The position numbers were made by a program, and so were the translations under genes. This document shows positions 16,001 to 28,789 of a stretch of DNA of 64,000 nucleotides, one piece after another. Every line of letters starts with the position of its first letter. Position 1 is the stretch's first letter. Location: NCBI GenBank assembly GCA_963680875.1, contig OY804579.1, positions 30,923,804-30,987,803 of the forward strand, written 5' to 3'. Below the pieces are notes generated by a model. That model ran no database searches and had not been told where the DNA came from. It saw only the letters and a program-made list of their open reading frames with translations. Source of the DNA: Bathymodiolus brooksi (taxonomy: Eukaryota > Mollusca > Bivalvia > Mytilida > Modiolidae).

Positions 16001-16690
16001 AACTACCAACTGTCACGGCTATGACAACTATAGATGTGATAAAATACTGATTGTAACTACCAACTATCACGGCTATGACAACAATAGGTGTGATAAAGTA
16101 GTGATTGTAACTACCAACTATCACGACTACAACTATAGAAGTGATAAAGTAGTGATTGTAACTACCAACTATCATGGCTATGACAACTATAGATGTGATA
16201 AAGAAGTGATTGTAACTACCAACTATCACGGCTACAACTATAGATGTGATAAAGTAGTGATTGTAACTACCAACTATCACGGCTATGACAACTATAGATG
16301 TGATAAAGTACTGATTGTAACTACCAACTGTTACGGCTACAACTATTGATGTGATAAAGTACTGATTGTACCTACCAATTATCACGGCTATTACAACTAT
16401 AGATGTGATAAAGTACTGATTGTAACTACCAACTATCACGGCTATGACAACTATAGATGTGATAAAGTACTGATTGTAACAACCAACTATCACGGCTATG
16501 ACAACTATAGATGTGATAAAGTACTGAATGTAACTACCAACTATCACGGCTATGACAACTATAGATGTGATAAAATAGTGATTGTAACTACCAACTGTCA
16601 CGGCTATGACAACTATAGATGTGATAAAGTACTGATTGTAGCTACCAACTATCACGGCTACGACAACTATAGATGTGAAAAATTACTAAT
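7086..16690 (+). repeat. HOR family L2
   Basis: Larger blocks begin or end at a distinctive unit CTGAGATGTTATAAAG, or close variants, found near 10,450, 13,770 and 15,706. That unit is 1 bp short and is followed by TGTAGCTACC and CACGGCTTTAAC. Offsets between blocks are constant: about 3,324 bp (9.04-10.65 kb against 12.36-13.98 kb), 1,933 bp (13.77 against 15.70 kb), 3,433 bp (about 8.2-8.84 kb against 11.6-12.28 kb) and 5,258 bp (10.74-11.4 kb against 15.99-16.65 kb). Other markers are CACGACTCCGAC, CGACTATGGCAAC, TAGATGGGATAAAG and CATAGATGTCATAAAGAAG. The mixed offsets show repeated unequal exchange of different register lengths. Confidence 0.75.
12441..12560 (+). repeat. Three-variant cassette, left-arm example
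   Basis: Adjacent units carry, in order, GTACTGGTTGTAAC, then GACATCTATATATG with GTACTTATTATAAC, then ATAAATGTGAAAAAATAG. I count about 26 left-arm sites with the TTATTATAAC member (for example near 2,208, 7,888, 12,503, 18,241, 30,078, 36,807, 43,089 and 47,548), most with both neighbours. The cassette is the clearest shared signature between otherwise different HOR families. Confidence 0.8.
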
Positions 16691-17029
16691 TGTAACTACC
16701 AACTATCACAGCTACGACAACTATTGATGTGATAAAGTTCTGATTGTACTTACCAACTATCACGGCTAAGACAACTGTAGATGTGATTATGTACTGATTG
16801 TAACTACCAACTATCACTGTTATGACAACTATAGATGTGATAAAGTACTGATTGTACCTACCAACTATAACGGCTATGACAACTATAGATGTGATAAAGT
16901 ACTGGTTGTAACTACCAACTATCACGGCTATGACATCTATATATGTGATAAAGTACTTATTATAACTACCAACTATCACGGATATGACAACTATTGATGT
17001 GATAAAGTACTGATTGTAACTACCAACTA

Positions 17030-17365
17030 TCACGGCTACTACTATAGATGTGATAAAGTAGTGATTGTAACTACGAACTATCACGGCTATGATAACTAAA
17101 GATGTGATAAAGTAGTGATTGTAACTACCAACTATCACGGCTATGACAACTATAGATGTGATAAAGTACTGATTGTAACTATCAACTATCACGGCTACTA
17201 CTATAGATGTGATAAAGTAGTGATTGTAACTACGAACTATCACGGCTATGATAACTAAAGATGTGATAAAGTAGTGATTGTAACTACCAACTATCACGGC
17301 TACTACTATAGATGTGATAAAGTAGTGATTGTAACTACGAACTATCACGGCTATGATAACTAAAG
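17030..17365 (+). repeat. Mini-HOR of two to three monomers
   Basis: The variant GATAACTAAAGATG occurs at 17,091, 17,250 and 17,355, spacings of 159 and 105 bp. These equal 54+54+51 and 54+51. Each copy includes a 51-bp unit with GGCTACTACTATAG and a TACGAAC variant. This is the smallest higher-order period I noticed in the window. Confidence 0.75.
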
Positions 17366-17429
17366 ATGTGATAAAGTAGTGATTGTAACTACCAACTATC
17401 ATGGCTATGACAACTATAAATGTGATAAA

Positions 17430-18003
17430 TTACTGATTGTAACTACCAACTATCACGGCTATGAGAACTATAAATGTGATAAAGTACTGATTGTAACTAC
17501 CAACTATCACGGCTATGACAACTATAGATGTGATAAAGTACTGCTTGTAACTACCAACTATCACGGCTATGACAACTTTAGATGTGATAAAGTGGTGATT
17601 GTAGCTACCAACTGTCACGGCTTTGACAACAATATATGTGATGAAGCAGTGATTGTAACTACCAACTGTCACGGCTAGGACAACCATAGATGTGATAAAG
17701 AACTGATTGTAACTACCAACTATCACGGCTATGACAACTATAGATGTGATAAAGTAGTGATTGTAACTACCAACTATCACGGCTACGACAACTATAGATG
17801 TGATAAAGTACTGATTGTAACTACCAACTTTCACGGCTATGACAACTATAAATGTGATAAAGTACTGATTGTAACTACCAACTATCACGGCTATGACAAC
17901 TTTAGATGTGATAAAGTGGTGATTGTAGCTACCAACTGTCACGGCTTTGACAACAATATATGTGATGAAGCAGTGATTGTAACTACCAACTGTCACGGCT
18001 AGG
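17430..18003 (+). repeat. 324-bp tandem duplication (6 monomers)
   Basis: The variant AAAGTGGTGATTGTAGC at about 17,589 recurs at about 17,913, with the same downstream units CTTTGACAACAATATATG and GATGAAGCAGTG. The spacing of 324 bp is exactly six 54-bp monomers. Confidence 0.75.
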
Positions 18004-19499
18004 ACAACCATAGATGTGATAAAGAACTGATTGTAACTACCAACTATCACGGCTATGACAACTATAGGTGTGATAAAGTACTGAGTGTAACTACCAACTA
18101 TCACGGCTATGACAACTATAGATGTGATAAAATAGTGATTGCAACTAACAACTATCGCGGCTATGACAACTATAGATGTGATAAAGTACTGGTTGTAACT
18201 ACCAACTATCACGGCTATGACATCTATAGATGTGATAAAGTACTTATTATAACTACCAACTATCACGGCTATGACAACTATAAATGTGAAAAAATAGTGA
18301 TTGTAACTACCAACTGTCACGGCTATGACAACTATTGATGTGATCAAGTACTGATTGTAACTACCAACTATCACGGGTATGACAACAATAGATGTGATAA
18401 AGTACTGATTGTAACTACCAACTATCACGGGTATGACAACTATAGATGTCATAAAGTACTGATTGTAACTACCAACTGTCACGGCTATGACAACTATAGA
18501 TGTGATAAAAAAGTGATTGTAACTACCAACTATCACGGCTACAACTATAGATGTGAAAAAAAGTGATTGTAACTACCAACTGTCACGGCTATGACAACTA
18601 TTAATGTGATCAAGTACTGATTGTAACTACCAACTATCACGGGTATGACAACTATAGATGTGATCAAGTACTGATTGTAACTACCAACTATCACGGGTAT
18701 GACAACTATAGATGTGATAAAGTACTGATTGTAACTACCAACTTTCACCGCTATGACAACTATAAATGTGATAAAGTACTGATTGTAACTACCAACTATC
18801 ATGGCTATGACAACTGTAGATGTGATAAAGTGATGATTTTAGCTACCAACTGTCACAGCTTTGACAACAATATATGTGATAAAGAACTGATTGTAACTAC
18901 CAACTATCACGGCTATGACATCTATAGATGTGATAAAGTACTTATTATAACTGCCAACTATCACGGCTATGACAACTATAAATGTGAAAAAATAGTGATT
19001 GTATCTACCAACTGTCACGGCTATGACAACTATTGATGTGATCAAGTACTGATTGTAACTACCAACTATCACGGGTATGACAACTATAGATGTGATCAAG
19101 TACTGATTGTAACTACCAACTATCACGGGTATGACAACTATAGATGTGATAAAGTACTGATTGTAACTACCAACTGTCACGGCTATGACAACTATAGATG
19201 TGATAAAGTACTGATTGTAACTACCAACTATCACTGCTATGTCAACAATAGATGTGATAAAGTACTGATTGTAACTACCAACTATCACGGCTATGATAAC
19301 TATAGATGTGATAAAGTACTGATTGCAAATACCAACTATCACGGCTATGACAACTATAGATGTGATAAAGTACTGATTGTAACTACCAACTATCACGGCT
19401 ATGACAACTATAGATGTGATAAAGTACTGATTGTAACTACCAACTATCACGCTATGACAACTATAGATGTGATAAAGTAGTGATTGTAACTACCAACTA

Positions 19500-20790
19500 T
19501 CACGGCTATGACAACTATGGATGTGATAAAATACTGATTGTAACTACCAACTATCACGGCTATGAAAACTAGAGGTGTGATAAAGTAGTGATTGTAACTA
19601 CCAACTATCACGGCTACAACTATAGGTGTGATAAAATAGTGATTGTAACTACCAACTATCACGGCTATGACAACTATAGATGTGATAAAGAAGTGATTGT
19701 AACTACCAACTATCACGGCTACAACCATAGATGTGATAAAGTAGCGATTGTAACTACCAACTATCACGGCTATGACAACTATAGATGTGATAACGTACTG
19801 ATTGTAGCTACCAACTATCACGGCTATGACAACTGTAGATGTGATAAAGTACTGATTGTAACTTCCAACTATCACGGCTATGACAACTATAGATGTGATA
19901 AAGTAGTAATAGTAACTACCAACTGTCACGGCTATGACAACTATAGATGTCATAAAATACTGATTGTAACTACCAACTATCAGGCTATGACAACTATAGG
20001 TGTGATAAAGTAGTGATTGTAACTACCAACTATCACTGCTACTACTATAGATGTGATAAAGTAGTGATTGTAACTACCAACTATCACGGCTATGACAACT
20101 ATAGATGTGATAAAGAAGTGATTGTAACTACCAACTATCACGGCTACAACTATAGATGTGATAAAGTAGTGATTGTAAATACCAACTATCACGACTATGA
20201 CAACTATAGATTTGATAAAGTACTGATTGTAACTACCAACTATCACGGCTATGACAACTATAGATGTGATAACGTACTGATTGTAGCTACCAACTATCAC
20301 GGCTATGACAACTGTAGATGTGATAAAGTACTGATTGTAACTTCCAACTATCACGGCTATGACAACTATAGATGTGATAAAGTAGTAATAGTAACTACCA
20401 ACTGTCACGGCTATGACAACTATAGATGTCATAAAATACTGATTGTAACTACCAACTATCACGCTATGACAACTATAGGTGTGATAAAGTAGTGATTGTA
20501 ACTACCAACTATCACCGCTACTACTATAGATGTGATAAAGTAGTGATTGTAACTACCAACTATCACGGCTATGACAACTATAGATGTGATAAAGAAGTGA
20601 TTGTAACTACCAACTATCACGGCTACAACTATAGATGTGATAAAGTAGTGATTGTAAATACCAACTATCACGACTATGACAACTATAGATTTGATAAAGT
20701 ACTGTTTGTAACTACCAACTGTCACGGCTACAACTATTGATGTGATAAAGTACTGATTGTAACTACCAACTAGCACGGCTATGACAACTG
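19500..20790 (+). repeat. Roughly 480-bp repeated block in L3
   Basis: The run of units TATAGGTGTGATAAAG, a 51-bp CTACTACTATAG unit, AAAGAAGTG, a 51-bp GGCTACAAC unit and TAACGTACTG recurs at an offset of about 480 bp (compare 19,983 with 20,463), with a related copy upstream at 19.5-19.98 kb. The markers AGTAATAGTAAC and GTCATAAAATAC are shared by the first two copies. The third copy, from 20,463, is cut short at the 46-bp unit. Confidence 0.7.
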
Positions 20791-20792
20791 TA

Positions 20793-20838
20793 GATGTGAT
20801 AAAGTAGTGTACCAACTATCACGGCTATGACAACTATA
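20793..20838 (+). repeat. 46-bp monomer with 8-bp deletion
   Basis: In this unit GTAGTG runs directly into TACCAACTATC, so eight bases of the usual TGATTGTAACTACC stretch are missing. It is the only large single-unit deletion I noticed. It shifts the reading frame of both repeat ORFs. Confidence 0.85.
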
Positions 20839-22899
20839 GATGTGATAAAGTAGTGATTGTATCTACCAACTGTCACGGCTATGACAACTATAAATGTGAT
20901 AATGTACTGATTGTAACTACCAACTATCACGGCTACGAAAACTGTAGATGTGATAACATATTGATTGTAACTACCAACTATCACGGCTATGACAATTATA
21001 AATGTGATAAAGTACTGGTTGTAACTACCAACTATCACCGCTATGACATCTATAGATGTGATAAAGTACTTATTATAACTACCAACTGTCACGGCTATGA
21101 CAACTATAAATGTGAAAAAATAGTGATTGTAACTACCAACTGTCACAGCTATTACAACTATTGATGTGATCAAGTACTGATTGTAACTACCAACTATCAC
21201 GGGTATGACAACTATAGATGTGATAACATAGTGATTGTAACTACCAACTGTCACGGGTATGACAACTATAGATGTGATAAAGTACTGATTGTAACTACCA
21301 ACTATCACGGCTATGACAACAATAGATGTGATAAAGTACTGATTGTAACTACCAACTATCACGGCTATGATAACTATAGATGTGATAAAGTACTGATTGT
21401 AAATACCAACTATCACGGCTATGACAACTATAGATGTGATAAAGTACTGATTGTAGCTACCAACTATCACGGCTATGACAATTTTAGATGTGATAAAGTA
21501 CTGATTGTAACTACCAACTATCACGGCTATGACAACTATAGGTGTGATAAAGTAGTGATTGTAACTACCAACTATCACGGCTACTACTATAGATGTGATA
21601 AAGTAGTGATTGTAACTACCAACTATCACGGCTATGACAACTATAGATGTGATAAAGTACTGATTGTAACTACCAACTGTCACGGCTACAACTATTGATG
21701 TGATAAAGTACTGATTGTAACTACCAACTATCACGGCTACGACAACTGTAGATGTGATAAAATACTGATTGTAACTACCAACTATCACGGCTATGACAAT
21801 TATAAATGTGATAATGTACTGATTGTAACTACCAACTATCACGGTTACGACAACTGTAGATGTGATAAAATACTGATTGTAACTACCAAATATCACGGCT
21901 ATGACAATTATTAATGTGATAAAGTACTGATTATAACTACCAACTATCACGGCTATGAAAACTCTAGATGTGATAAAGTACTGATTGTAACTACCAACTA
22001 TCACGGCTACGACAACTGTAGATGGAATAAAGTACTGATTGTAACTACCAACTATCACGGCTACGACAACCATTGATGTGATAAAGTACTGATTGTAACT
22101 ACCAACTATCACGGCTACGACAACTATTGATGTGATAAAGTAATGATTGTAACTACTAGCTATCACGGCTATAACAACTATTGATGTGATAAAGTACTGA
22201 TTGTAACTACCAACTAGCACGGCTATGACAACAATAGATGTGATAAAGTACTGGCTGTAACTACCACTATCACGGCTATGACAACTATAAATGTGAAAAA
22301 ATAGTGATTGTAACTACCAACTGTCACGGCTATGACAACAATAGATGTGATAAAGTAGTGATTATAACTAGGAACTATCACGCTATGACAACTATAGATG
22401 TGATAAAGTATTGATTGTAACTACGAACTATCACGGCTATGACAACTATAGATGTGATAAAGTACTGATTGTAACTACCAACTATCACGGCTATGACAAC
22501 TATAGATGTGATAAAGAACTGATTGTAACTACCAACTATCACGGGTATGACAACTATAGATGTGATAAAATACTGATTGTAACTACCAACTATCACGGCT
22601 ATGACAACTATAGGTGTGATAAAGTACTGATTGTAACTACCAACTGTTACGGCTACTACAACTATAGATGTGATAAAGTACTGATTGTAACTACCAATTA
22701 TTACGGCTACTACAACTATAGATGTGATAAAGTACTGATTGTAACTACCAACTATCACGGCTATGACAACTATAGATGTGATAAAGTACTGATTGGAACT
22801 ACCAACTATCACTGCTATGACAACTATAGATGTGATAAAGTAGTGATTGTAACTACCAACTGTCACGCTATGACAACTATAGATGTGATAAAATACTGA

Positions 22900-23729
22900 T
22901 TGTAACTACCAACTATCACGGCTATGACAACTATAGGTGTGATAAAGTAGTGATTGTAACTACCAACTATCACGGCTACAACTATAGAAGTGATAAAGTA
23001 GTGATTTTAACTACCAACTATCACGACTATGACAACTATAGATGTCATAAAGTACTGATTGTAACTACCAACTGTTACGGCTACAACTATTGATGTGATA
23101 AAGTATTGATTGTACCTACCAATTATCAAGGCTACTACAACTATAGATGTGATAAAGTACTGGTTGTAACTACCAACTATCACGGCTATGACATCTATAT
23201 ATGTGATAAAGTACTTATCATAACTACCAACTATCACGGCTATGACAACTATCAATGTGAAAAAATAGTGAATGTAACTACCAACTGTCACGGCTATGAC
23301 AACTATAGATGTGATAAAGTAGTGATTGTAACTAGGAACTATCACGGCTATGACAACTATAGATGTGATAAAGTACTGATTGTAACTACGAACTATCACG
23401 GCTATGACAACTATAGATGTGATAAAGTACAGATTATAACTACCAGTTATCACGGCTACAACTATAGATGTGATAAAGCAGTGATTGTAACTACCAACTC
23501 TCACGGCTAGGACAACTATAGATGTGATAAAGAACTGATTGTAACTACCAACTATCACGGGTATGACAACTATAGATGTGATAAAGTACTGATTGTAACT
23601 ACCAACTATCACGGCTATGAAAACTATAGATGTGATAAAGTAGTGATTGTAACTACCAACTATCACGGCTATGACAACTATAGATGTGATAAAATACTGA
23701 TTGTAACTACCACCTATCACGGCTATGAA
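22900..23729 (+). repeat. Flank of the 2,304-bp duplication
   Basis: Monomers resembling L1 (51-bp AGAAGTG unit and GATTTTAAC near 23,003) lead into the CTGGTTG, TTATCATAAC and CAATGTGAAAAAATAG cassette units at 23.15-23.28 kb. The same order is seen inside both 2,304-bp copies further on, so this is probably a remnant of an earlier copy. Confidence 0.6.
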
Positions 23730-25706
23730 AACTATAGATGTGATAAAGTAGTGATTGTAACTACCAACTATCACGACTCCGACAACTATAGATGTGATAA
23801 AGTACTGATTGTAACTACCAACTATCACGGCAATGACAACTATAGATGTGATAAAGTACTGATTGAAACTACCAACTATCACGACTATGGCAACTATAGA
23901 TGTGATAAAGTAGTGATTGTAACTACCAACTATCACGGCTATGACAACTGTAGATGTGATAAAGTAGTGATTGTAACTAACAACTATCACGGTTATGACA
24001 ACCATAGATGTCATAAAGAAGTGATTGTACCTACCAACGATCACGGCTACTACTATAGATGTGATAAAGAAGTGATTGTAACTACCAACTGTCACGGCTA
24101 TGACAACTATAGATGTGATAAAGTACTGATTGTAACTACCAACTATCACGGCTATGACAACAATAGATGTGACAAAGTACTGATTGTAACTACCAACTAT
24201 CACGGCTACAACAACTGTAGATGGGATAAAGTAATGATTGTAACTACTAACTATCACGGCTATGACAACTATAGATGTGATAAAGTACTGATTGTAACTA
24301 CCAACTATCACGGCTATGACAACTATAGATGTGACAAAGTACTGATTGTAACTACCAACTATCACGGCTACGACAACTGTAGATGGGATAAAGTAATGAT
24401 TGTAACTACTAACTATCACGGCTATGACAACTATTGATGTGATAAAGTACTGATTGTAACTACGAACTATCACGGCTATGACAACTATAGATGTGATAAA
24501 GTACTGATTATAACTACCAGTTATCACGGCTACAACCATAGATGTGATAAAGCAGTGATTGTAACTACCAACTCTCACGGCTAGGACAACTATAGATGTG
24601 ATAAAGTACTGATTGTAACTACCAACTATCACGACTATGGCAACTATAGATGTGATAAAGTAGTAATTGTAACTACCAACTAACACGGCTATGACAACAA
24701 TAGATGTGATAAAGTACTGATTGTAACTACCAACTAACACGGCTATGACAACAATAGATGTGATAAAGTACTGATTGTAACTACTAACTATCACGGCTAT
24801 GACAACAATAGATGTGATAAAGTACTGATTGTAACTACCAACTATCACGACTATGGCAACTATAGATGTGATAAAGTAGTGATTGTAACTACCAACTATC
24901 ACGGTTATGACAACTGTAGATGTGATAAAGTAGTGATTGTAACTAACAAATATCACGGTTATGACAACCATAGATGTCATAAAGAAGTGATTGTACCTAC
25001 CAACGATCTCGGCTACTACTATAGATGTGATAAAGAAGTGATTGTAACTACCAACTGTCACGGCTATGACAACTATAGATGTGATAAAGTGCAGATTGTA
25101 ACTAGGAACTATCACGGCTATGACAACTATAGATGTGATAAAGTAGAGATTGTAACTACGAACTATCACGGCTATGACAACTATAGGTGTGATAAAGTAC
25201 TGATTGTAACTACCAACTATCACGGCTAAGACAACTATAGATGTGATAAAGTAGTGATTGTAACTACCAACTGTAACGGCTATGACAACAATAGATGTGA
25301 TAAAATACTGATTGTAACTACCAACTATCACGGCTATGACAACTATAGGTGTGATAAAGTACTGATTGTAACTACCAACTGTTACGGCTACAACTATTGA
25401 TGTGATAAAGTACTGATTGTACCTACCAATTATTACGGCTACTACAACTATAGATGTGAGAAAGTACTGATTGTAACTACCAACTATCACGGCTATGACA
25501 ACTATAGATGTGATAAAGTACTGATTGTAACTACCAACTATCACTGCTATGACAACTATAGATGTGATAAAGTACTTTTTGTAACTACCAACTGTCACGG
25601 CTATGACAACTATAGATGTGATTAAATACTGATTGTAACTACCAACTATCACGGCTATGACAACTATAGGTGTGATAAAGTAGTGATTGTAACTACCAAC
25701 TATCAC
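23007..25706 (-). other. Longest repeat-derived ORF, 899 codons; not called a gene
   Basis: The frame encodes about 50 repeats of IVVIAVIVGSYNQYFITS and nothing else. It is open because 54 is divisible by 3 and this frame of the consensus has no stop. It ends at a TAA created by the GATTTTAAC variant and begins at whichever ATG variant lies inside the array. The plus strand over the same bases is also open for long stretches (23,643-24,437 and 24,879-25,229). There is no signal peptide, no non-repeat domain and no recognisable promoter or splice context. Most likely this is a fortuitous ORF. Confidence 0.85.
23643..24437 (+). other. Longest opposite-frame ORF, 264 codons; not called a gene
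   Basis: This frame encodes IVTTNYHGYDNYRCDKVL-type repeats, rich in Tyr, Asn and His with one Cys per 18 residues. It resembles a structural repeat protein in composition only. In-frame stops are common elsewhere in the array (TATTGATG, GGCTAGGAC, CCAACTAACAC), so runs of this frame stay short. It lies wholly inside the 899-codon minus-strand ORF, and both cannot plausibly be selected. Confidence 0.82.
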
Positions 25707-26033
25707 GGCTACAACTATAGATGTGATAAAGTAGTGATTTTAACTACCAACTATCACGGCTTTGACAACTATAGTTGTCATAAAGTACTGATTGTAACTA
25801 CCAACTGTTACGGCTACAACTATTGATGTGATAAAGTACTGATTGTACCTACCAATTATCAAGGCTACTACAACTATAGATGTGATAAAGTACTGGTTGT
25901 AACTACCAACTATCACGGCTATGACATCTATATATGTGATAAAGGACTTATTATAACTACCAACTATCACGGCTATGACAACTATAAATGTGAAAAAATA
26001 GTGAATGTAACTACCAACTGTCACGGCTATGAC
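23730..26033 (+). repeat. 2,304-bp tandem duplication, copy 1
   Basis: This copy is followed at once by a second copy at an exact offset of 2,304 bp. The two are almost identical over their full length. Differences I noticed include ACAATAG/ACTATAG near 24,160, CTACAACAAC/CTACGACAAC near 24,200, ACTACTAAC/ACTACCAAC near 24,395 and TATAGTTGTC/TATAGATGTC near 25,770. At the left edge homology stops around 23,730, where a GAAAAC unit is replaced by GACAAC. The high identity indicates a recent unequal exchange. Confidence 0.85.
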
Positions 26034-28337
26034 AACTATAGATGTGATAAAGTAGTGATTGTAACTACCAACTATCACGACTCCGACAACTATAGATGTG
26101 ATAAAGTACTGATTGTAACTACCAACTATCACGGCAATGACAACTATAGATGTGATAAAGTACTGATTGAAACTACCAACTATCACGACTATGGCAACTA
26201 TAGATGTGATAAAGTAGTGATTGTAACTACCAACTATCACGGCTATGACAACTGTAGATGTGATAAAGTAGTGATTGTAACTAACAACTATCACGGTTAT
26301 GACAACCATAGATGTCATAAAGAAGTGATTGTACCTACCAACGATCACGGCTACTACTATAGATGTGATAAAGAAGTGATTGTAACTACCAACTGTCACG
26401 GCTATGACAACTATAGATGTGATAAAGTACTGATTGTAACTACCAACTATCACGGCTATGACAACTATAGATGTGACAAAGTACTGATTGTAACTACCAA
26501 CTATCACGGCTACGACAACTGTAGATGGGATAAAGTAATGATTGTAACTACTAACTATCACGGCTATGACAACTATAGATGTGATAAAGTACTGATTGTA
26601 ACTACCAACTATCACGGCTATGACAACTATAGATGTGACAAAGTACTGATTGTAACTACCAACTATCACGGCTACGACAACTGTAGATGGGATAAAGTAA
26701 TGATTGTAACTACCAACTATCACGGCTATGACAACTATTGATGTGATAAAGTACTGATTGTAACTACGAACTATCACGGCTATGACAACTATAGATGTGA
26801 TAAAGTACTGATTATAACTACCAGTTATCACGGCTACAACCATAGATGTGATAAAGCAGTGATTGTAACTACCAACTCTCACGGCTAGGACAACTATAGA
26901 TGTGATAAAGTACTGATTGTAACTACCAACTATCACGACTATGGCAACTATAGATGTGATAAAGTAGTAATTGTAACTACCAACTAACACGGCTATGACA
27001 ACAATAGATGTGATAAAGTACTGATTGTAACTACCAACTAACACGGCTATGACAACAATAGATGTGATAAAGTACTGATTGTAACTACTAACTATCACGG
27101 CTATGACAACAATAGATGTGATAAAGTACTGATTGTAACTACCAACTATCACGACTATGGCAACTATAGATGTGATAAAGTAGTGATTGTAACTACCAAC
27201 TATCACGGTTATGACAACTGTAGATGTGATAAAGTAGTGATTGTAACTAACAAATATCACGGTTATGACAACCATAGATGTCATAAAGAAGTGATTGTAC
27301 CTACCAACGATCTCGGCTACTACTATAGATGTGATAAAGAAGTGATTGTAACTACCAACTGTCACGGCTATGACAACTATAGATGTGATAAAGTGCAGAT
27401 TGTAACTAGGAACTATCACGGCTATGACAACTATAGATGTGATAAAGTAGAGATTGTAACTACGAACTATCACGGCTATGACAACTATAGGTGTGATAAA
27501 GTACTGATTGTAACTACCAACTATCACGGCTAAGACAACTATAGATGTGATAAAGTAGTGATTGTAACTACCAACTGTAACGGCTATGACAACAATAGAT
27601 GTGATAAAATACTGATTGTAACTACCAACTATCACGGCTATGACAACTATAGGTGTGATAAAGTACTGATTGTAACTACCAACTGTTACGGCTACAACTA
27701 TTGATGTGATAAAGTACTGATTGTACCTACCAATTATTACGGCTACTACAACTATAGATGTGAGAAAGTACTGATTGTAACTACCAACTATCACGGCTAT
27801 GACAACTATAGATGTGATAAAGTACTGATTGTAACTACCAACTATCACTGCTATGACAACTATAGATGTGATAAAGTACTTTTTGTAACTACCAACTGTC
27901 ACGGCTATGACAACTATAGATGTGATTAAATACTGATTGTAACTACCAACTATCACGGCTATGACAACTATAGGTGTGATAAAGTAGTGATTGTAACTAC
28001 CAACTATCACGGCTACAACTATAGATGTGATAAAGTAGTGATTTTAACTACCAACTATCACGGCTTTGACAACTATAGATGTCATAAAGTACTGATTGTA
28101 ACTACCAACTGTTACGGCTACAACTATTGATGTGATAAAGTACTGATTGTACCTACCAATTATCAAGGCTACTACAACTATAGATGTGATAAAGTACTGG
28201 TTGTAACTACCAACTATCACGGCTATGACATCTATATATGTGATAAAGGACTTATTATAACTACCAACTATCACGGCTATGACAACTATAAATGTGAAAA
28301 AATAGTGAATGTAACTACCAACTGTCACGGCTATGAC
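26034..28337 (+). repeat. 2,304-bp tandem duplication, copy 2
   Basis: This directly abuts copy 1. Similarity continues to about 28,371 through a shared monomer, then ends where ACTACCAAC becomes ACTAGGAAC. Both copies carry the rare AAAGGACTTATTATAAC unit (near 25,943 and 28,247), which confirms a common origin. Confidence 0.85.
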
Positions 28338-28789
28338 AACTATAGATGTGATAAAGTAGTGATTGTAACTAGGAACTATCACGGCTATGACAACTATAGA
28401 TGTGATAAAGTAGTGATTGTAACTACGAACTATCACGGCTATGACAACTATAGATGTGATAAAGTACTGATTATAACTACCAGTTATCACGGCTACAACT
28501 ATAGATGTGATAAAGCAGTGATTGTAACTACCATCTCTCACGGCTAGGACAACTATAGATGTGATAAAGAACTGATTGTAACTACCAACTATCACGGGCA
28601 TGACAACTATAGATGTGATAAAGTACTGATTGTAACTACCAACTATCACGGCTAGGACAACTATATATGTGATAAAGAACTGATTGTAACTACCAACTAT
28701 CACGGCTAGGACAACTATATATGTGATAAAGAACTGATTGTAACTACCAACTATCACCGGTATGACAACTACAGAAGTGATAAAGTACT

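Larger units (their letters stand above)
16690..22900 (+). repeat. Irregular zone L3 with small local duplications
   Basis: No single long HOR period dominates. Short duplications include the 159/105-bp series at 17.03-17.36 kb, a 324-bp pair at 17.4-18.0 kb, a roughly 480-bp pair at 19.5-20.8 kb, and clusters of TGATCAAGTACTG units near 18.35, 18.6-18.7 and 19.04-19.1 kb. A unit with an 8-bp deletion occurs at 20,793-20,838. Inference: this is an actively rearranging or older, less homogenised stretch. Confidence 0.7.

Noticed and set aside
16690..22900. A transposon or unique island inside the irregular zone L3
   Set aside because: The disorder is in monomer order and small duplications only. 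Each unit still aligns to the consensus, apart from the 8-bp deletion at 20,793-20,838.
23643..24437. Tyr/His/Cys-rich repeat protein such as an adhesive or silk-like protein
   Set aside because: The composition is suggestive, but stops and frameshifts are frequent elsewhere in the array, the opposite strand is more open, and there is no signal sequence or terminal domain.
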